Of a stretch of DNA of 64,000 nucleotides, positions 1 to 18,355 are shown piece by piece. The position numbers and the translations under genes are program-made. Below the pieces are notes generated by a model, which did no database searches, was not told the origin of the DNA, and saw only the letters and a program-made list of their open reading frames with translations. How positions within the stretch are numbered: position 1 is the first letter of the stretch; each line of letters starts with the position of its first letter. The stretch is taken from the NCBI GenBank assembly GCA_032158295.1, contig CM063251.1, forward strand, positions 15,885,757 to 15,949,756. The letters run 5' to 3'. Source of the DNA: Pycnopodia helianthoides. Its lineage: Eukaryota; Echinodermata; Asteroidea; Forcipulatida; Asteriidae.

Positions 1-7343
<7,343 letters not shown>

Positions 7344-8083
7344 GGCTCCAATAAGAGGGTCTTAGAAAAGCATCTTCAAAAACTTGAGATTAAACCTCGA
7401 GATATACAAGAGCAAAAAAAGTCCATTGTTATTGATGGACCACATCAGTGTCCAAATGGGTATAATTTACTCAAGGAGTTTGGTTTTAAGCTTGTTCAAT
7501 TATCAATCAAACTTTGCCTTGTTTGATGTTTTGGAAAGCTTTTTTATCTACAGAACTATGAGATATTACATCGTAATTTGAAAAATACAGTTTATTTGTA
7601 TTGTGTGCGAAGAGCTGTTTTGGGTTTAAGGTCGTCTCAAACTCATAACAAGAAAATGTTATCCGAACATGAAGATATTGATGGGACAGTTGAATAGGAT
7701 ATTTCTCCACTGTTGTTACAGCATGCAAAATGTTCACAGTCAATTGATGTGCATGTTCTCCTCCATAGTGTGCCGTGGCCGAGCAGTCCAGCTTACGGAA
7801 CTCAAGTTCTGGTGGCCGAATCAACTGAGTGTGGGTCAAGCCCAGGTCGTGACACTCGTGTCCTTGAGCAAAACACTTGTTATTGATTCTCATCACCAAG
7901 GATAATGGGTACCTGCGTGGGTAGGGATTTCTGGGGTGAATGATCAGCACCCTGTTTGGCTGCGGTGCTGCATACTCCTAAGGAGTTACTATGTTTTCAG
8001 GAATGCTTTGGGCCTAATTACGGGAGTAATTATATGAGGCACTTTGAGGGGCCTACTTGGGCTTGGGAAAAGTGCATAATAAA
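7344..8083 (+). other. MCM6 3'UTR
   Basis: Transcribed tail after the MCM6 stop. The first AATAAA on this strand is at 8078-8083 and a second at 8682-8687, so the UTR is about 0.74 or 1.35 kb. It contains a tRNA-derived SINE from 7769. If the distal site is used, it also includes the inverted-repeat element at 8371-8546. Confidence 0.5.
7769..8010 (+). repeat. tRNA-derived SINE (long-variable-arm tRNA head, GTGTCCTTGA tail)
   Basis: The head GTGCCGTGGCCGAGCAG resembles the D-arm region (box A) of a Leu/Ser-type tRNA. It is followed by a B-box-like GGGTCAAGCCC and the segment GTGTCCTTGAGCAAAACACT. The tail segment recurs next to the tRNA-like head at 19690-19800 on the minus strand. It lies inside the MCM6 3'UTR. 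The right boundary is approximate. Confidence 0.6.
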
Positions 8084-8370
8084 TACACACATATTGATAG
8101 AAACATTTTTAAAGTAGTTTTGCATCAATAATTAAAAATCTTTTTCAGTTAGATCATTGTAAATCTTGTTGCGAAGGTTCTTAATTGGGGAATGGCTGTA
8201 ACTTTTAAGGAAAGTTATAAAAAACAAACATTTGTTGGAATCACAGCAGCCTTGTACAAAAATTAATGGCTGAAATATTAAAAAATAAAGCTGTGTTAAA
8301 ATATAAATAATGGCGGGAAAAGGGCATAGTTAATATTTTACATACTTGTAAATATCTTTGAATACATAAC

Positions 8371-8546
8371 AGAGCCCAATTTGATAGAGCTGCGTAAGAA
8401 GTTAGTGCTTTTCTGCTAAGCAAAAGTAAGTAGGTAACCAGTTGCAAATGAAATATCACATGGTATTTTGGCTGGTAGCCTTTTTTCTAGTAGGCAATGG
8501 TGTTTTGTGCTTGGCTTGTGCTTAAGCAGCTCTATAAAATCGGGTT
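8371..8546. repeat. Foldback MITE, GGGCCCAATTTCAT family (diverged)
   Basis: The left end GAGCCCAATTTGATAGAGCT is answered by AGCAGCTCTATAAAATCGGG on the right. Its interior resembles the copy at 5011-5213, including the shared string TGGCTGGTA. It lies just downstream of MCM6. Confidence 0.6.
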
Positions 8547-10310
8547 ACAGTGATCGTGGAGTCTTTTACAAACTTCAGTAACTAGGTGAACTGGAGGCAC
8601 TGTAACGACCAATCAAAATCTCATTCACTCGTATTTTGTTACATGTATATATAGTTCACTTTGGATGTTGTTTTGATAACAAATAAACGAGAGAATATAG
8701 CTACTGGGTTGTTTTCTGTTTGTTTTATTTGTACCTGAAATGCTGAAGTCCACAAACTTTTTTTTTCAATGGACAAATATGATTAATTTGTAGCAGACAG
8801 ACAAGACGTAACTTGTACTTTAGCCTTCCAACAATCGATCTAGTTAATGTATTTACAATGGAAATTTCCCCTGTTTAATCAGGGTGGTAGTAAGTTTAAC
8901 AAAGTCTGTGATTTGTTACGATTTTTTCTGATTTCATGACTCTTTATTACCTCCTTTTGATTTTTCTTGAACGAGGTGGAATTGCTATCTCAGAGATGAA
9001 AGACTGGGCCCTTAATTTGACCACACCTTCCGATATCTCATTGAAGTGATGTAGAGAGTCTGTGAATTGAGCGGGCTTCGTCTCCACACCAAGTGGAAAC
9101 TCCAAATTTTCAGGATTGTTCATTGATCTTCTTGTGCCTTATGCATTTCTTGAAGGAGGAGAAATTGCCATCTCGGAGATGAAAGACTGGGCCCTCGTTT
9201 TGACCAAACCATCATATATTTAATTTGAACGATGTAGAGAGTCTGCAAATCACTATGCATCCTGTGTATTCAGAGGATGTTATACCAAGTGGGTACTGTT
9301 ATCAAGTACCAGGATTTGATTTTATACGATCTTGGCCTTTCTCTCTAAGCCACTATAGATAAAGCTTTGTAGCCATGAAGTGCCAAGGAGGCGACATGTG
9401 CAGGTGTGTGTGGTGAAGCCATAAGGCCTTTTCCAATTTGATTATGCGTCTGTTTGGTTTTCAGTTATTCATAAAATTTCAAACATAAATTATTCATAAC
9501 TTTTAATGCAAATATGTAAAGTGCTGAAAGGTTAACCAATCACAATGCATATTAGGTTAATGTAAGCTGACCCAATTGCTTATGATTGGTTTGAAATTGT
9601 AAGGGTAGCAATAATATTTTTTAAAAAGTGTGGTCTCGGTTTCCAGTCGCTTCGCAGCTACACGGCTGTCGAAGCCACAAAGGCCTTGACGAAAGGCTAA
9701 GACAATCTCGCCCGGGTTTACATTTTGAAACCTCTGATCTAATCCACTGATTGAATGCCCCAAATATCCGTCACGGAGTTAAAGTTGAGTATTCCATTGG
9801 TTCGAGTACTCGATGAGTTTTTCTTTTCATAAAATATACAAGTCAAGTACACAGGCAGGATATTTGACCCTTGGGGGAGGGGGGGGGTGGTAAAGATTTT
9901 TTTTATTGAGATCATAAGGGCTGTGACCTATATGTCACATGGTACAGGTTTTGATGGGCTTTAAAGGCTATTTAACAACAATTTCCCTGTTTTTTTCGAG
10001 AGGCAAAACAAAAGTGGAAATCTGAGAGTACAAGATGCTTTGCATCTGAGAGTGTCAGTACATTGTTTTACAAGTACACGCTGGGAATAAAAGACAAAAA
10101 AGTATGAGTTTGTGTAATGCTACTGCATAGAACACACGTGTATTGATCAACATCAATTTGAAATTCACATAGTGGCTTGACAGTGTATTTCTAACACATA
10201 AATGCAGGGCTCAAATTTGGGGGGGGCAATACCACAAGACTGCAGGGCTTGTAGCTCCAAATGTTTACTGGACCAGAATATATTTTACAAGACCAGAATC
10301 TTAGCGAGTT

Positions 10311-10615
10311 GAACAAGCACTAAGAGAAGATCCATCTCATTTTGTGTGTAAGTGTACTTCAATACTTGACAGAAATGAAAGATATTTATCAGATTCTCAG
10401 TCTTTTTCACAAAGATATTATTATTACACAAATTCAGGTTTTTATTCAATTGAAAAAAACAAGCTTGAACAAGCACTAAGAGAAGATCCATCTCATTTAT
10501 GTGTAAGTGTACTTCAATACTTGACAGAAATGAAAGATATTTATCAGATTCTCAGTCTTTTTCACAAAGATATTATTATTACACAAATTGAGGTTTTTAT
10601 TCCATTTGAAAAACA
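10311..10615. repeat. Tandem duplication, two units of about 156 bp
   Basis: The unit starts GAACAAGCACTAAGAGAAGA at 10311 and again at 10467. The two units are nearly identical throughout, sharing for example CTTGACAGAAATGAAAGATA. Near identity implies a recent duplication or conversion. Open reading frames run through it on both strands, but nothing indicates coding. Confidence 0.85.
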
Positions 10616-10902
10616 CAAGACCACCGGGCTTGTCCTGTTGTGAGTTTACTCGCCCGACGCAAAATTAATGGCCTGCGGTCCAGTTTCAAGCCCTGAAATG
10701 TTGAAACTTCAGAAAAAAAATTCACACACAATTGCTTCGGTGAAAAGTAAGCAATGAAGATTGAAGACGGGATATTTGGGAGAGTTGACATGTACGGTGC
10801 AATGATTATGTAAGAGGCTGAAGGGCTCAAACTTGTCAAAAAACTCACATGGACCACACCACAGGGTTGAACTCTGAACCCAGAGCTCAGAGAGACTAGG
10901 GT

Positions 10903-11035
10903 CCTTTTCGAATCCACGGCTTCGGCTCCGGATTGGGCTTCAGGCCTGTCTGAAGCCCTGACCGCAAAGCATGCGTACGTTAAAATAACTGAGGGAGCCT
11001 AGCTAGCCTGAGCCGATTTTGGAGCCGAAGCCGTG
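10903..11035. repeat. Foldback element with CACGGCTTCGGCTCC arms
   Basis: The left arm AATCCACGGCTTCGGCTCC (about 10912-10930) is inverted on the right as GGAGCCGAAGCCGTGAATT. A related degenerate arm occurs near 5216 (GGGCCTTTTCGAAACCACGG) and around 18660-18800. It sits directly next to another hairpin at 11043. Confidence 0.65.
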
Positions 11036-11042
11036 AATTTGA

Positions 11043-11216
11043 AAAGGGCCTGGGGTCGATTTCACAAAACTCTTCCTAACTTAGGACTAGTCCTAGGCAA
11101 TACTAAGAGATAGGACTAGTCTTAAGTAACTGGTCCTAACTTAGGACTAGTCCTATCTCTTAGCATCGCCTAGGACTAGTCCTAAGTTAGGAAGAGTTTT
11201 GTGAAATCGACCCCTG
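11043..11216. repeat. Near-perfect long hairpin (foldback MITE)
   Basis: The left arm begins GGGGTCGATTTCACAAAACT and the right arm ends AGTTTTGTGAAATCGACCCC. The arms extend over about 80 bp each and are themselves made of the palindrome TAGGACTAGTCCTA. A transcript would fold into one long stem. Confidence 0.85.
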
Positions 11217-11594
11217 GGCAACCAAGTCTTTGGATCTTGTTCAAAATTTGTTTGGTACAGATATCTCTTCTCCAGTAATTCATGTTGCCAACGACAGCAT
11301 TGACAAAACAAACATCAATGATACCAATCAAGACTAGTCTAGCTGGTAACTCAGAACTTTTACTAGATCACAAAATATATAAAATAACAAGTATTTAGGT
11401 TTATTTGTTTTATCTTTGGAGAACTTTCAGGCTTTTTTGACTTGAGTTAAAAGCTGAAGTACAAGTACTTATAAGTATGTTTTGGGGAAAATACTTGACG
11501 GCCAGACTTGTTCAGCTGTGAGGAATACTGGCTTACTGCTAACAATGAACGGACTTGGGCAATTTTTCTGTTGAATATTTTTAGCCCTGAGCAG

Positions 11595-11848
11595 GGCCCA
11601 TTTTCAAATAGCTTGTAAGCACAAAAAAAATTGCTTAGCAAAGAAAAATATTGCTTGTAAGCACAAACAAAAATTGCTTAGCAAAGAAAAATATTGCTAA
11701 GCAGAAACAGGTTACCGGCCAAAACGGCATGGCATTCACACTAACGTTAATTCACACTATTATGACTGGTGCCCCGTTATTATTTTGCCTGGCATAAGAA
11801 TTTGCTTAAGCATTATTTTCTGCTTACTAGTTTTACAAAATGGGCCCT
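11595..11848. repeat. Foldback MITE, GGGCCC family, with internal duplication
   Basis: The left end GGGCCCATTTTCAAATAGCT is inverted at the right end (ACAAAATGGGCCC). The internal phrase TTGCTTAGCAAAGAAAAATA occurs twice in direct orientation. Confidence 0.65.
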
Positions 11849-12404
11849 AACCATAATTTACAGTTGTTTGCAGTAGCCAATCCACTGTAAAACTTGACTA
11901 TAATTATGTGAGATCAATTAAATTAAGGGGTTTACAAAAATCAGTTTGCTTTTAACGCATTCGTTGATAAAAGTAACCTTAACAAAAAGAATGTGACATA
12001 ATTATACATACAGACCATGGAAACAAGTTGGTGTATGCACAATTTAGACACTTCATAAAAAATATCTAGAAATATTGCTTGCCTCATAATCTATGTCACT
12101 TTACTTCCCACAAAGTCTTAATAAAACTGCATTTTGATTAGGATCTCCACAATAATGTTAATGTTTAGAAAATATGATTTTGATGTCAAAATCCTTCACC
12201 AAAAAGGCTCACAAACTATAAGACGTTTCACATTACAAAAAAAGAAAAAGTGGAGTGACTGTAGAATACAGGTACATTCGGACAGGCTTTCCCTTTCAAA
12301 AAGTATCCTTCAATAAAGAAGTGTTGGAGAAGGCCTCTACAGCGGATAGTTAGGATGTGTACCTGTATTCTATAGTTGTACCGAAAAAGTATGGGGTTGA
12401 ACAA

Positions 12405-12530
12405 AGAAAAATTGACTGGAGCGGGATTTGAACGATTAACGTACCGGCGCTCTACCAACTGAGCTATCTAGCCCTATGTTGGCAGTCTCCCTATTTTGTC
12501 AATATCTTTGTTCGGGGGTAAACATTTAAC
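12405..12530 (-). repeat. tRNA-like SINE fragment with conserved flanks (copy 2)
   Basis: On the minus strand it reads GGGCTAGATAGCTCAGTTGG then TAGAGCGCCGG, a D-arm, followed by a shortened anticodon/T-arm. Both flanks match the copy at 39040-39185: GAACAAAGATATTGACAAAA upstream and CTCCAGTCAATTT plus TCTTTGTTC downstream. About 15 nt of the tRNA body are missing, so it is not a functional tRNA. Confidence 0.7.
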
Positions 12531-12690
12531 ATAAATTATTTTTAAATTGGAGGACAGTCAGAATTTGTCGGTTACTTTATAATCAGTGGGCAAATGTAAA
12601 AACTGGGTGTAGTGATAGCGAACTAACAAAAAATAACTTTTATCAAAGCCAATGCTGTATGGACCTGGCCATATTACTACTAGTAACAGT

Positions 12691-13073
12691 TTAAAGGAAC
12701 ATTACAGAATTGGTAAGGTAAAATATACTTTTGATCACAGATTTACATAAAACTTACACGGTCTAATGATGACGATAGTAGAAAACATCCCCTGAAATAT
12801 TTTTGTCTGAAATGCCATATTTGATGAGAAATGAATAAACTAATTTTCCGATTTGAGTTTATCGCTCAGTGAGCGTTTTATTCATTTGTTGAACCTATAT
12901 GATTTCATGCAAATGTGTAATCGGTTTTTCCCTATTTTCTCGTGACCCAGTTGGCCGATCGATCTCAAACTTCTACAGGTTTGTCAGTTTATGTATATGG
13001 TGGATTACATAAAGTGCTTAAACTGCCAGCAACTGTTTTGTTAGCAACAACCAATTCTGTAATGTTCCTTTAA
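12691..13073 (+). repeat. TTAA-MITE subfamily A (ACATTACAGAATTGG TIR), copy A1
   Basis: Bounded by TTAAAGGAACATTACAGAAT on the left and ATTCTGTAATGTTCCTTTAA on the right. It holds the core GATCTCAAACTTCTACAGGT and CTCGTGACCCAGTTGG. Length is 383 bp, with no coding capacity. Confidence 0.9.
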
Positions 13074-13794
13074 ACACCACTCGGCGTTTAAGCCTGAATG
13101 GTATGTGTATTGAGTACGGCAAAACATTAGTTCAATGAGGTTGAAATATCATCCCCCGGCTAGCCCCATAAATAGTGGCTAGAAGCGGAGGGAGTCCAGC
13201 CAGGTGAGTTCAGCAAATTGGCACTATCTATGGGGCTACCACTTGGCGAGACTAAGTTGAGGCCAAGTTCGTGAGGTGGGAGTGGACCATTTGACAGAAT
13301 GGCAAAGTGACGATATCCATGGTTCTACTTCTAAATGAGTTTTTGATACAGTGGATTTAAACTCCATCCAAAACGCTGTGCACACTGAACAGCAACCATT
13401 TCCAATGAACTGTTGGTAACAATCTACGTTTTTTACACAACTGCAGAGGCCAAAATTTGTGTAGTTGATCGCCACATGCCAGCATCATAGGGGACATTAA
13501 ACACATACATTTTTAGCTTGAGACCCTAGATAAAATATAAACTGAAGAAATCATTAAGACAAGAGTACATGTACTCGTCAGCAGGTGGATGAATTTTTTT
13601 TACAAAGTCACACATTTTCTACCATGGTACATTTTCCAAGACATGAAAAGTGTTCCCATCACGAGAGGGCAGCGTTGGGCTTAATGTGCGTCACAATGCA
13701 GAAGTTCTTAAAATAGTAAATCCACGGTATAAGGTCAGCAGTTCCTTTGGCCTTGTGCTTTTTCAATGATGACCCTGGACCTGGCTGGTTGCTA

Positions 13795-14422
13795 TCACAA
13801 CTCTTTCGGCTTATTGGGGTCGTCAAAGTCTTCCAGGAAAGCTTCTTGTGAGACAGCATAGATAGAGTAACCATCTGAGGGTAGTTAATTAAGAAGCTTA
13901 ACAAAATTCTCAACTTAATCGTTTATGTATGACAAGGTTACACACTCATTCATAGATTGCATCAGACAGTGCTTACTCAATTCTGAGTGAAAATATACCT
14001 TGTCCTGCATGTCATTTTGCAAAAACAAAATGAATCAAAGATTGTATGCACGTTGTTAAAAGTTTTTAACAAGTTTTTAAAATGGGGACAGCATAAAAAC
14101 TGTTGTAGGAATCAAAACATTGTGAATGAATGATTGATAGTCGTAAATTCAGAATTACATAACATTTCTGATTTCAATGTCGTTCAATTACTAGAAAAAG
14201 GATACACACGCCGAGAGTACCGGCTCCCAGACACAGCGCAACGAATATATTTCTCCTCAGATAACTGGACCTAGAAACCTTCTGGAAGCTTTCCACATGA
14301 GCCTTAGACATCTTCTCCATATACTCCCGATCCTTTGGGCTTAACGTGTCCCGTTTCAGGTCAACCCGTTTCATAACTTCGGGTGGTTTTTCAGACGCCG
14401 GTCCTCCACTGTTGGTCGCCAT
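13795..14422 (-). CDS. COA3: COA3, cytochrome c oxidase assembly factor 3 (complete, two exons)
   Basis: Exons on the minus strand: 14206-14422 (ATG at 14422) and 13795-13874 (TGA 13795-13797). The intron has GT at 14205-14204 and AG at 13876-13875. They join in phase to 98 aa; human COA3 is 106 aa. COA3 is a small single-span inner mitochondrial membrane protein of the MITRAC complex that stabilises newly made COX1. The protein has a polar N-terminal half (MATNSGGPASEKPPE, then LSPKDREYMEKM), a basic RRN, a transmembrane segment over about residues 55-75 (FVALCLGAGTLGV...), and across the junction the family signature YGYSIYAVSQEAFLEDF, equivalent to human YGYTFYSISQERFLDEL. The tail ends DPNKPKEL. 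An upstream-looking extension of exon 1 past the donor (to a stop in the intron) was rejected because only the spliced form restores the signature. The start AAAATGGCGAC also fits a YY1 motif. Confidence 0.93.
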
Positions 14423-17041
14423 TTTGATGAATTATGAAAGTGTAATGAAGTGCGCCACCTATTGGTGACTAAATTTAAATCTGTCCTCGACTGATTGTGG
14501 GCATCTTCAATTCACTTAGAAAGTATGGAGATGAATGAGAAAAGACCACGGGAAAGTTGCAAGAAAAATGCCAGCTGTCAAAAAATTGTGCATATAATTA
14601 TTCATTAAGTGTCTCAATTTGTTAGGCTTGGAAAAAAAAAAAAAGGCTTATTTGTAAAAGGTTGTACTTTGATCATTATTTATACATATAGGCTCTGATT
14701 TTGTTTTAGTTCGATCGTTATTTTTAAAATCTGGCCATACATTTTTTTATTTGTACCCACCCCGGCCCCAAATGTGAAGGACATCCTTATCTCAGTAGCC
14801 GGTCAGGAAAAAGAGAGAAATGGGTTGAAGAAAATTTCTCTTACGGAACGAACATCCGCAGCTTTATCCTTGCAGCCCGTTTTACGCGTAGGTGGAGGAT
14901 TTCCTGCAACATTTTGCGGTTAAAAAAAAGTACATTAAGTACGGTAAATGCAGCCCACTAACAACTGGTCAATAAGCCATTTTGAGATATGGTTTACGCA
15001 ATACTATAACACTATTAGGTTTGGGTGAATTTGTCTGTATACACCCAAACCAAGCAGTTCACTCCTATAGTGTCCACCATACCTCAAAAAGGCTAATTGA
15101 GTTATGCACTACAAAAGTAAAAGTGTAATAATTTTTAGGAATGTATAAAATAGGCCTTCACATGTTTTTGAATCATGGGCTTTGCAATTTTAACAAAAAC
15201 ATTAGTCCTGCAGCATTTTTCGCTCATTCTTTTTGATTCAGGAAAACTACTTTTTTCAGATGGGGCCAACATGATTTATGATTCTTTCTGATTCAATATA
15301 AAAAGTGCATCTGATTTGCATTCCAACGGGCCGTGGAATTAGCCTACTATAGTATAGCCTATACGCTCACACAGTCTAGTCAAGAATGAAGAGCACTTGT
15401 AATTTGTTTTCAGGAAAAAAACACACCTGCTGTTCCCCCATCCCTACTCTTTCCCTCGACCCCAATAGTTGAGCTCGAAAAAAAAAAATGCACACGTGAA
15501 TGGTTCGATGCATTGAAAACGTCTATTGTCCCGCTCGCCCTCCCCTCCTAAATAAAAATGCCTGTGTGGTGTTTTTTTTATATTGTTACTGGGCACAACA
15601 TTGGTGAGTGTTGCTAATTGTGACTTTGCAGTGCATGAAACTTTCAGGGCAGTACAATCGCTTGGCAATATTGATAGGGCCAACATTTCCCAGGCTGAAT
15701 GTCGAATGTCGAATGTCTCAACAACAACAACAAAATATGTAAAAATGTGAACGTGAATAATGTCTATTCTTCTTGTTGCCTTGAGCTGGTTGCCCGTCAA
15801 TCGCCCCCGGTTTGACGTTGACAATGACCTTATCACCTTGAGATATTAACACAAACAAACCAAGAACAAAACATGCAAACACTCCAGTCAATCTTGTAGT
15901 ATAGAGTAGTGATTAATACATTTAATATTTATATCAATTTGAAATTCATTATTTTACACAAATTAAACTCATTGCCGAATTTCATAAAGCCAGTCAGCTT
16001 GATTGACAGTCACAGAGACGAATCTCTAAGCACAAACATGTTACCAGACAGATTGTTGTGAAAATGTACATTGCTTTTGACCGGTTCCCTGCTCAGTTTG
16101 CTAAGCAAATTCATATTGTATCGGCTTACGCAATATTTTCTGCTGAGCTACGTAGATTTTATACACTCATATAAAAAACAAATACACGGCATTTACTTGC
16201 ATCTGATGAAAAAGTTGTTGCTACGAAAGCCCAGGCTCCTTTTTATCAATTAGTATAGTTGTAAATGCTACCACTACCATTTAGTTTGATCTACCAGACT
16301 AAATCTTTGTCTACATGGAAGTGTTAATGTCAGGCCTTGCGCTTAATCTTTTTGTAAAGTAGCCCACCGGGCTAGTAAACTGTGCATTTTACTTGCCCCC
16401 AGGAAGTTTTACCAGCCCAGATTTTACACAGGGTTTGCCATAAATGTAATGTTCTGAATGTGTTAATGTTAACAATCACAACCAGTTTAATGATCAAATG
16501 AAGTTATATTCACTCACTCAACAACGATTAAAACCTTTTTATACATTAATTATTCACATCTAACAAGTAAGAAATGAGCATTTTAAACAAGTAGGTTGCA
16601 CAGTTTTTAGTAGCCCACGGGGCAAGTTGAGAAGTGGTGTTTACTAGCCCATAGCATTTTTTACTAGACAATGTACGCCGGGCTAGTGTTAAGGGCGAGC
16701 CCTGAATGTTTAGGTGGTTTCCATTTTGTTAATGTTGGTGAATACTCACAAGGGATGGTTTTTTAATGAGACAAGAATCTCCAACACCAGTATTTAATGC
16801 GGTGATGCTACCTTGAAACATGGCTTGACATTAATATTGACCCATGAGAACTTGCCGCTTAGTCACAATTCGACGTAATACAGAGAGAGAGAGACAGAGA
16901 TAGAGCACGTCTACCTTATTGATGTCACTTCCTCATTTTTAAATATGATTACCTTTTATTAAAACAAATGCATTGTGTATTTTTCTTCTTCCTTCTTGTT
17001 TAAAAAAAAATATGATACATTGGATGTTATTGTATTGAGAA
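14423..17041. other. Intergenic DNA upstream of COA3, no gene seen
   Basis: AT-rich sequence. About 15000-15110 contains a short inverted repeat around the string TTGGGTGAATTTGTC and its counterpart ACACCCAAACC. About 16320-16700 holds a repeat rich in GCCCACCGGGCTAG, related to sequence near 10620. No open frame resembles a known protein. Confidence 0.5.
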
Positions 17042-17549
17042 TTAAAGAGGGGCTCCAAGGTCAAATTCAGTTTTGTGATGCACTCATTTTGCAAAAAGGG
17101 TCCTCATGAAAGTGGGAAAGGAAATGACACTCACGTTTTAAAATGATATAAATGTCATTTAATTTGATACTCTGTGAGAGCGAAATTTGAAATAGGACGT
17201 CATCGGACATCCAAAACAAATGGGTCTGTACATTCCAAGCAGGGATTTTTGGCGCTAGTCATAAGCTCAAATTCAACGCCGTTTCGATTGAGAAAATTCA
17301 TCAGAATGAACTGAAAATTCTCTTTTAAAACAAAAATAATGTTCAGACCATTATTTTTGAAGTGTGACGTCACCGAACGTTTGTGGATTTTGACAAAAGA
17401 ATTGGCACTTGAATGTTGTTATCAAACACAACGGCGTTTTAAACCTGAGGTTAGAGACTTGCATGTTTCACCCATCTCCATAAGGACTCCATCCATTGGA
17501 AAATTGAGTGGATCACAAAACTGGATCTGACCTTGGAGCCCCTCTTTAA
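17042..17549. repeat. 508-bp MITE with TTAA ends and about 45-bp TIRs
   Basis: The left end is TTAAAGAGGGGCTCCAAGGT then CAAATTCAGTTTTGTGAT. The right end is its inverse: ATCACAAAACTGGATCTGACC then TTGGAGCCCCTCTTTAA. The interior is unrelated to the A-D subfamilies, but the terminal TTAAAG and TTAA flanks are shared, so it was probably mobilised by the same kind of transposase. Confidence 0.85.
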
Positions 17550-17930
17550 AAGTTGCATGGCTCGATGTCCGCCAAGATATTTTTTTAACACTTTTTTCTG
17601 AACGAATTTCGACAGATGGTGCTTTTTTCAATATGAAAAACGACATTCAAACACTTTCCCATACGTCACGGACAAACATGCAAAACTGTTTGTACGATTG
17701 ACCCCGGTTCCATCCCCAACTTGACGGGTCCAATTACTGTGATGGATAGAACCAGGAACATAATGATTAAAACGAACGAGCGTCTCCTCCTTTTCCTTCC
17801 TTCCTTGAGCCGTGGCCGACGTGACGCAGTTACATTTTTTTTTTGACCACCAAAATTCTTGACATTTTTCTTTCTGATGATAATGCCATTTGAAACCATA
17901 CATCCTTCAACAAAAGGGTTTCCCCAAAAT

Positions 17931-18038
17931 GGGCCCAATCTCATGGCTCTGCTTACCGCAGAATTATGCGCTTGCATCCCATAAACTCATGTGCTTTACA
18001 GGCTAAGCGCAGAACTCCGCGGTAAGCAGAGCCATAAA
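17931..18038. repeat. Short foldback relative of the GGGCCC family
   Basis: The left end GGGCCCAATCTCATGGCTCT with GCTTACCGCAGAATTATGCG is answered by CGCAGAACTCCGCGGTAAGC then AGAGCCATAAAAT. The right end has lost GGGCCC. Confidence 0.6.
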
Positions 18039-18168
18039 ATAATACCCAAAAGGTTTACGTATAGAGACATTTCAATTTATACATTTTTTAAAATTTATTT
18101 ACAATAATTGTATATTATCAGGGGTGATAAATTATTTGTCCATTCAAAACAGTAGTTATAGTGTGGCG

Positions 18169-18355
18169 TTAAGCCCGATTCATACTTCCTGCGAATGCGA
18201 ATGCGAAGCGAATATTGACGTCACAAATTCGCAACGAATAGTTCGCAGCAGTTGAGCTGTGCTCAACTCTTGCGAATTATTTGCAGCGAAAACAGAGTTG
18301 TGACGTCAATATTCGCTTCGCATTCGCATTTGCATGAAGTATGAACCGGGCTTAA
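18169..18355. repeat. 187-bp hairpin MITE with TTAA flanks
   Basis: Bounded by TTAA on both sides. The arms are GCCCGATTCATACTTCCTGC then GAATGCGAATGCGAAGCGAA then TATTGACGTCACAA, repeated inverted on the right, each about 60 bp. The loop contains GTTGAGCTGTGCTCAAC. Both arms carry a CRE-like TGACGTCA. Confidence 0.85.

Larger units (their letters stand above)
8684..12690. other. Intergenic DNA, MCM6-COA3, repeats only
   Basis: No coding segment recognised. About 8970-9260 holds two diverged copies of a block with the string AGATGAAAGACTGGGCCCT. The tandem duplication at 10311-10615 and the hairpins at 10903-11216 are listed separately. The rest is AT-rich unique-looking sequence. Confidence 0.5.

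Noticed and set aside
10285..10643. Open frames through the tandem duplication, with repeated LLLVLVQ peptide
   Set aside because: The peptide repeat simply reflects the DNA duplication. Frames exist on both strands.
14174..14205. Unspliced extension of COA3 exon 1 ending LFLVIERH
   Set aside because: Splicing at 14205 restores the family-conserved YGYSIYAVSQE segment. The extension ends in an unrelated tail.
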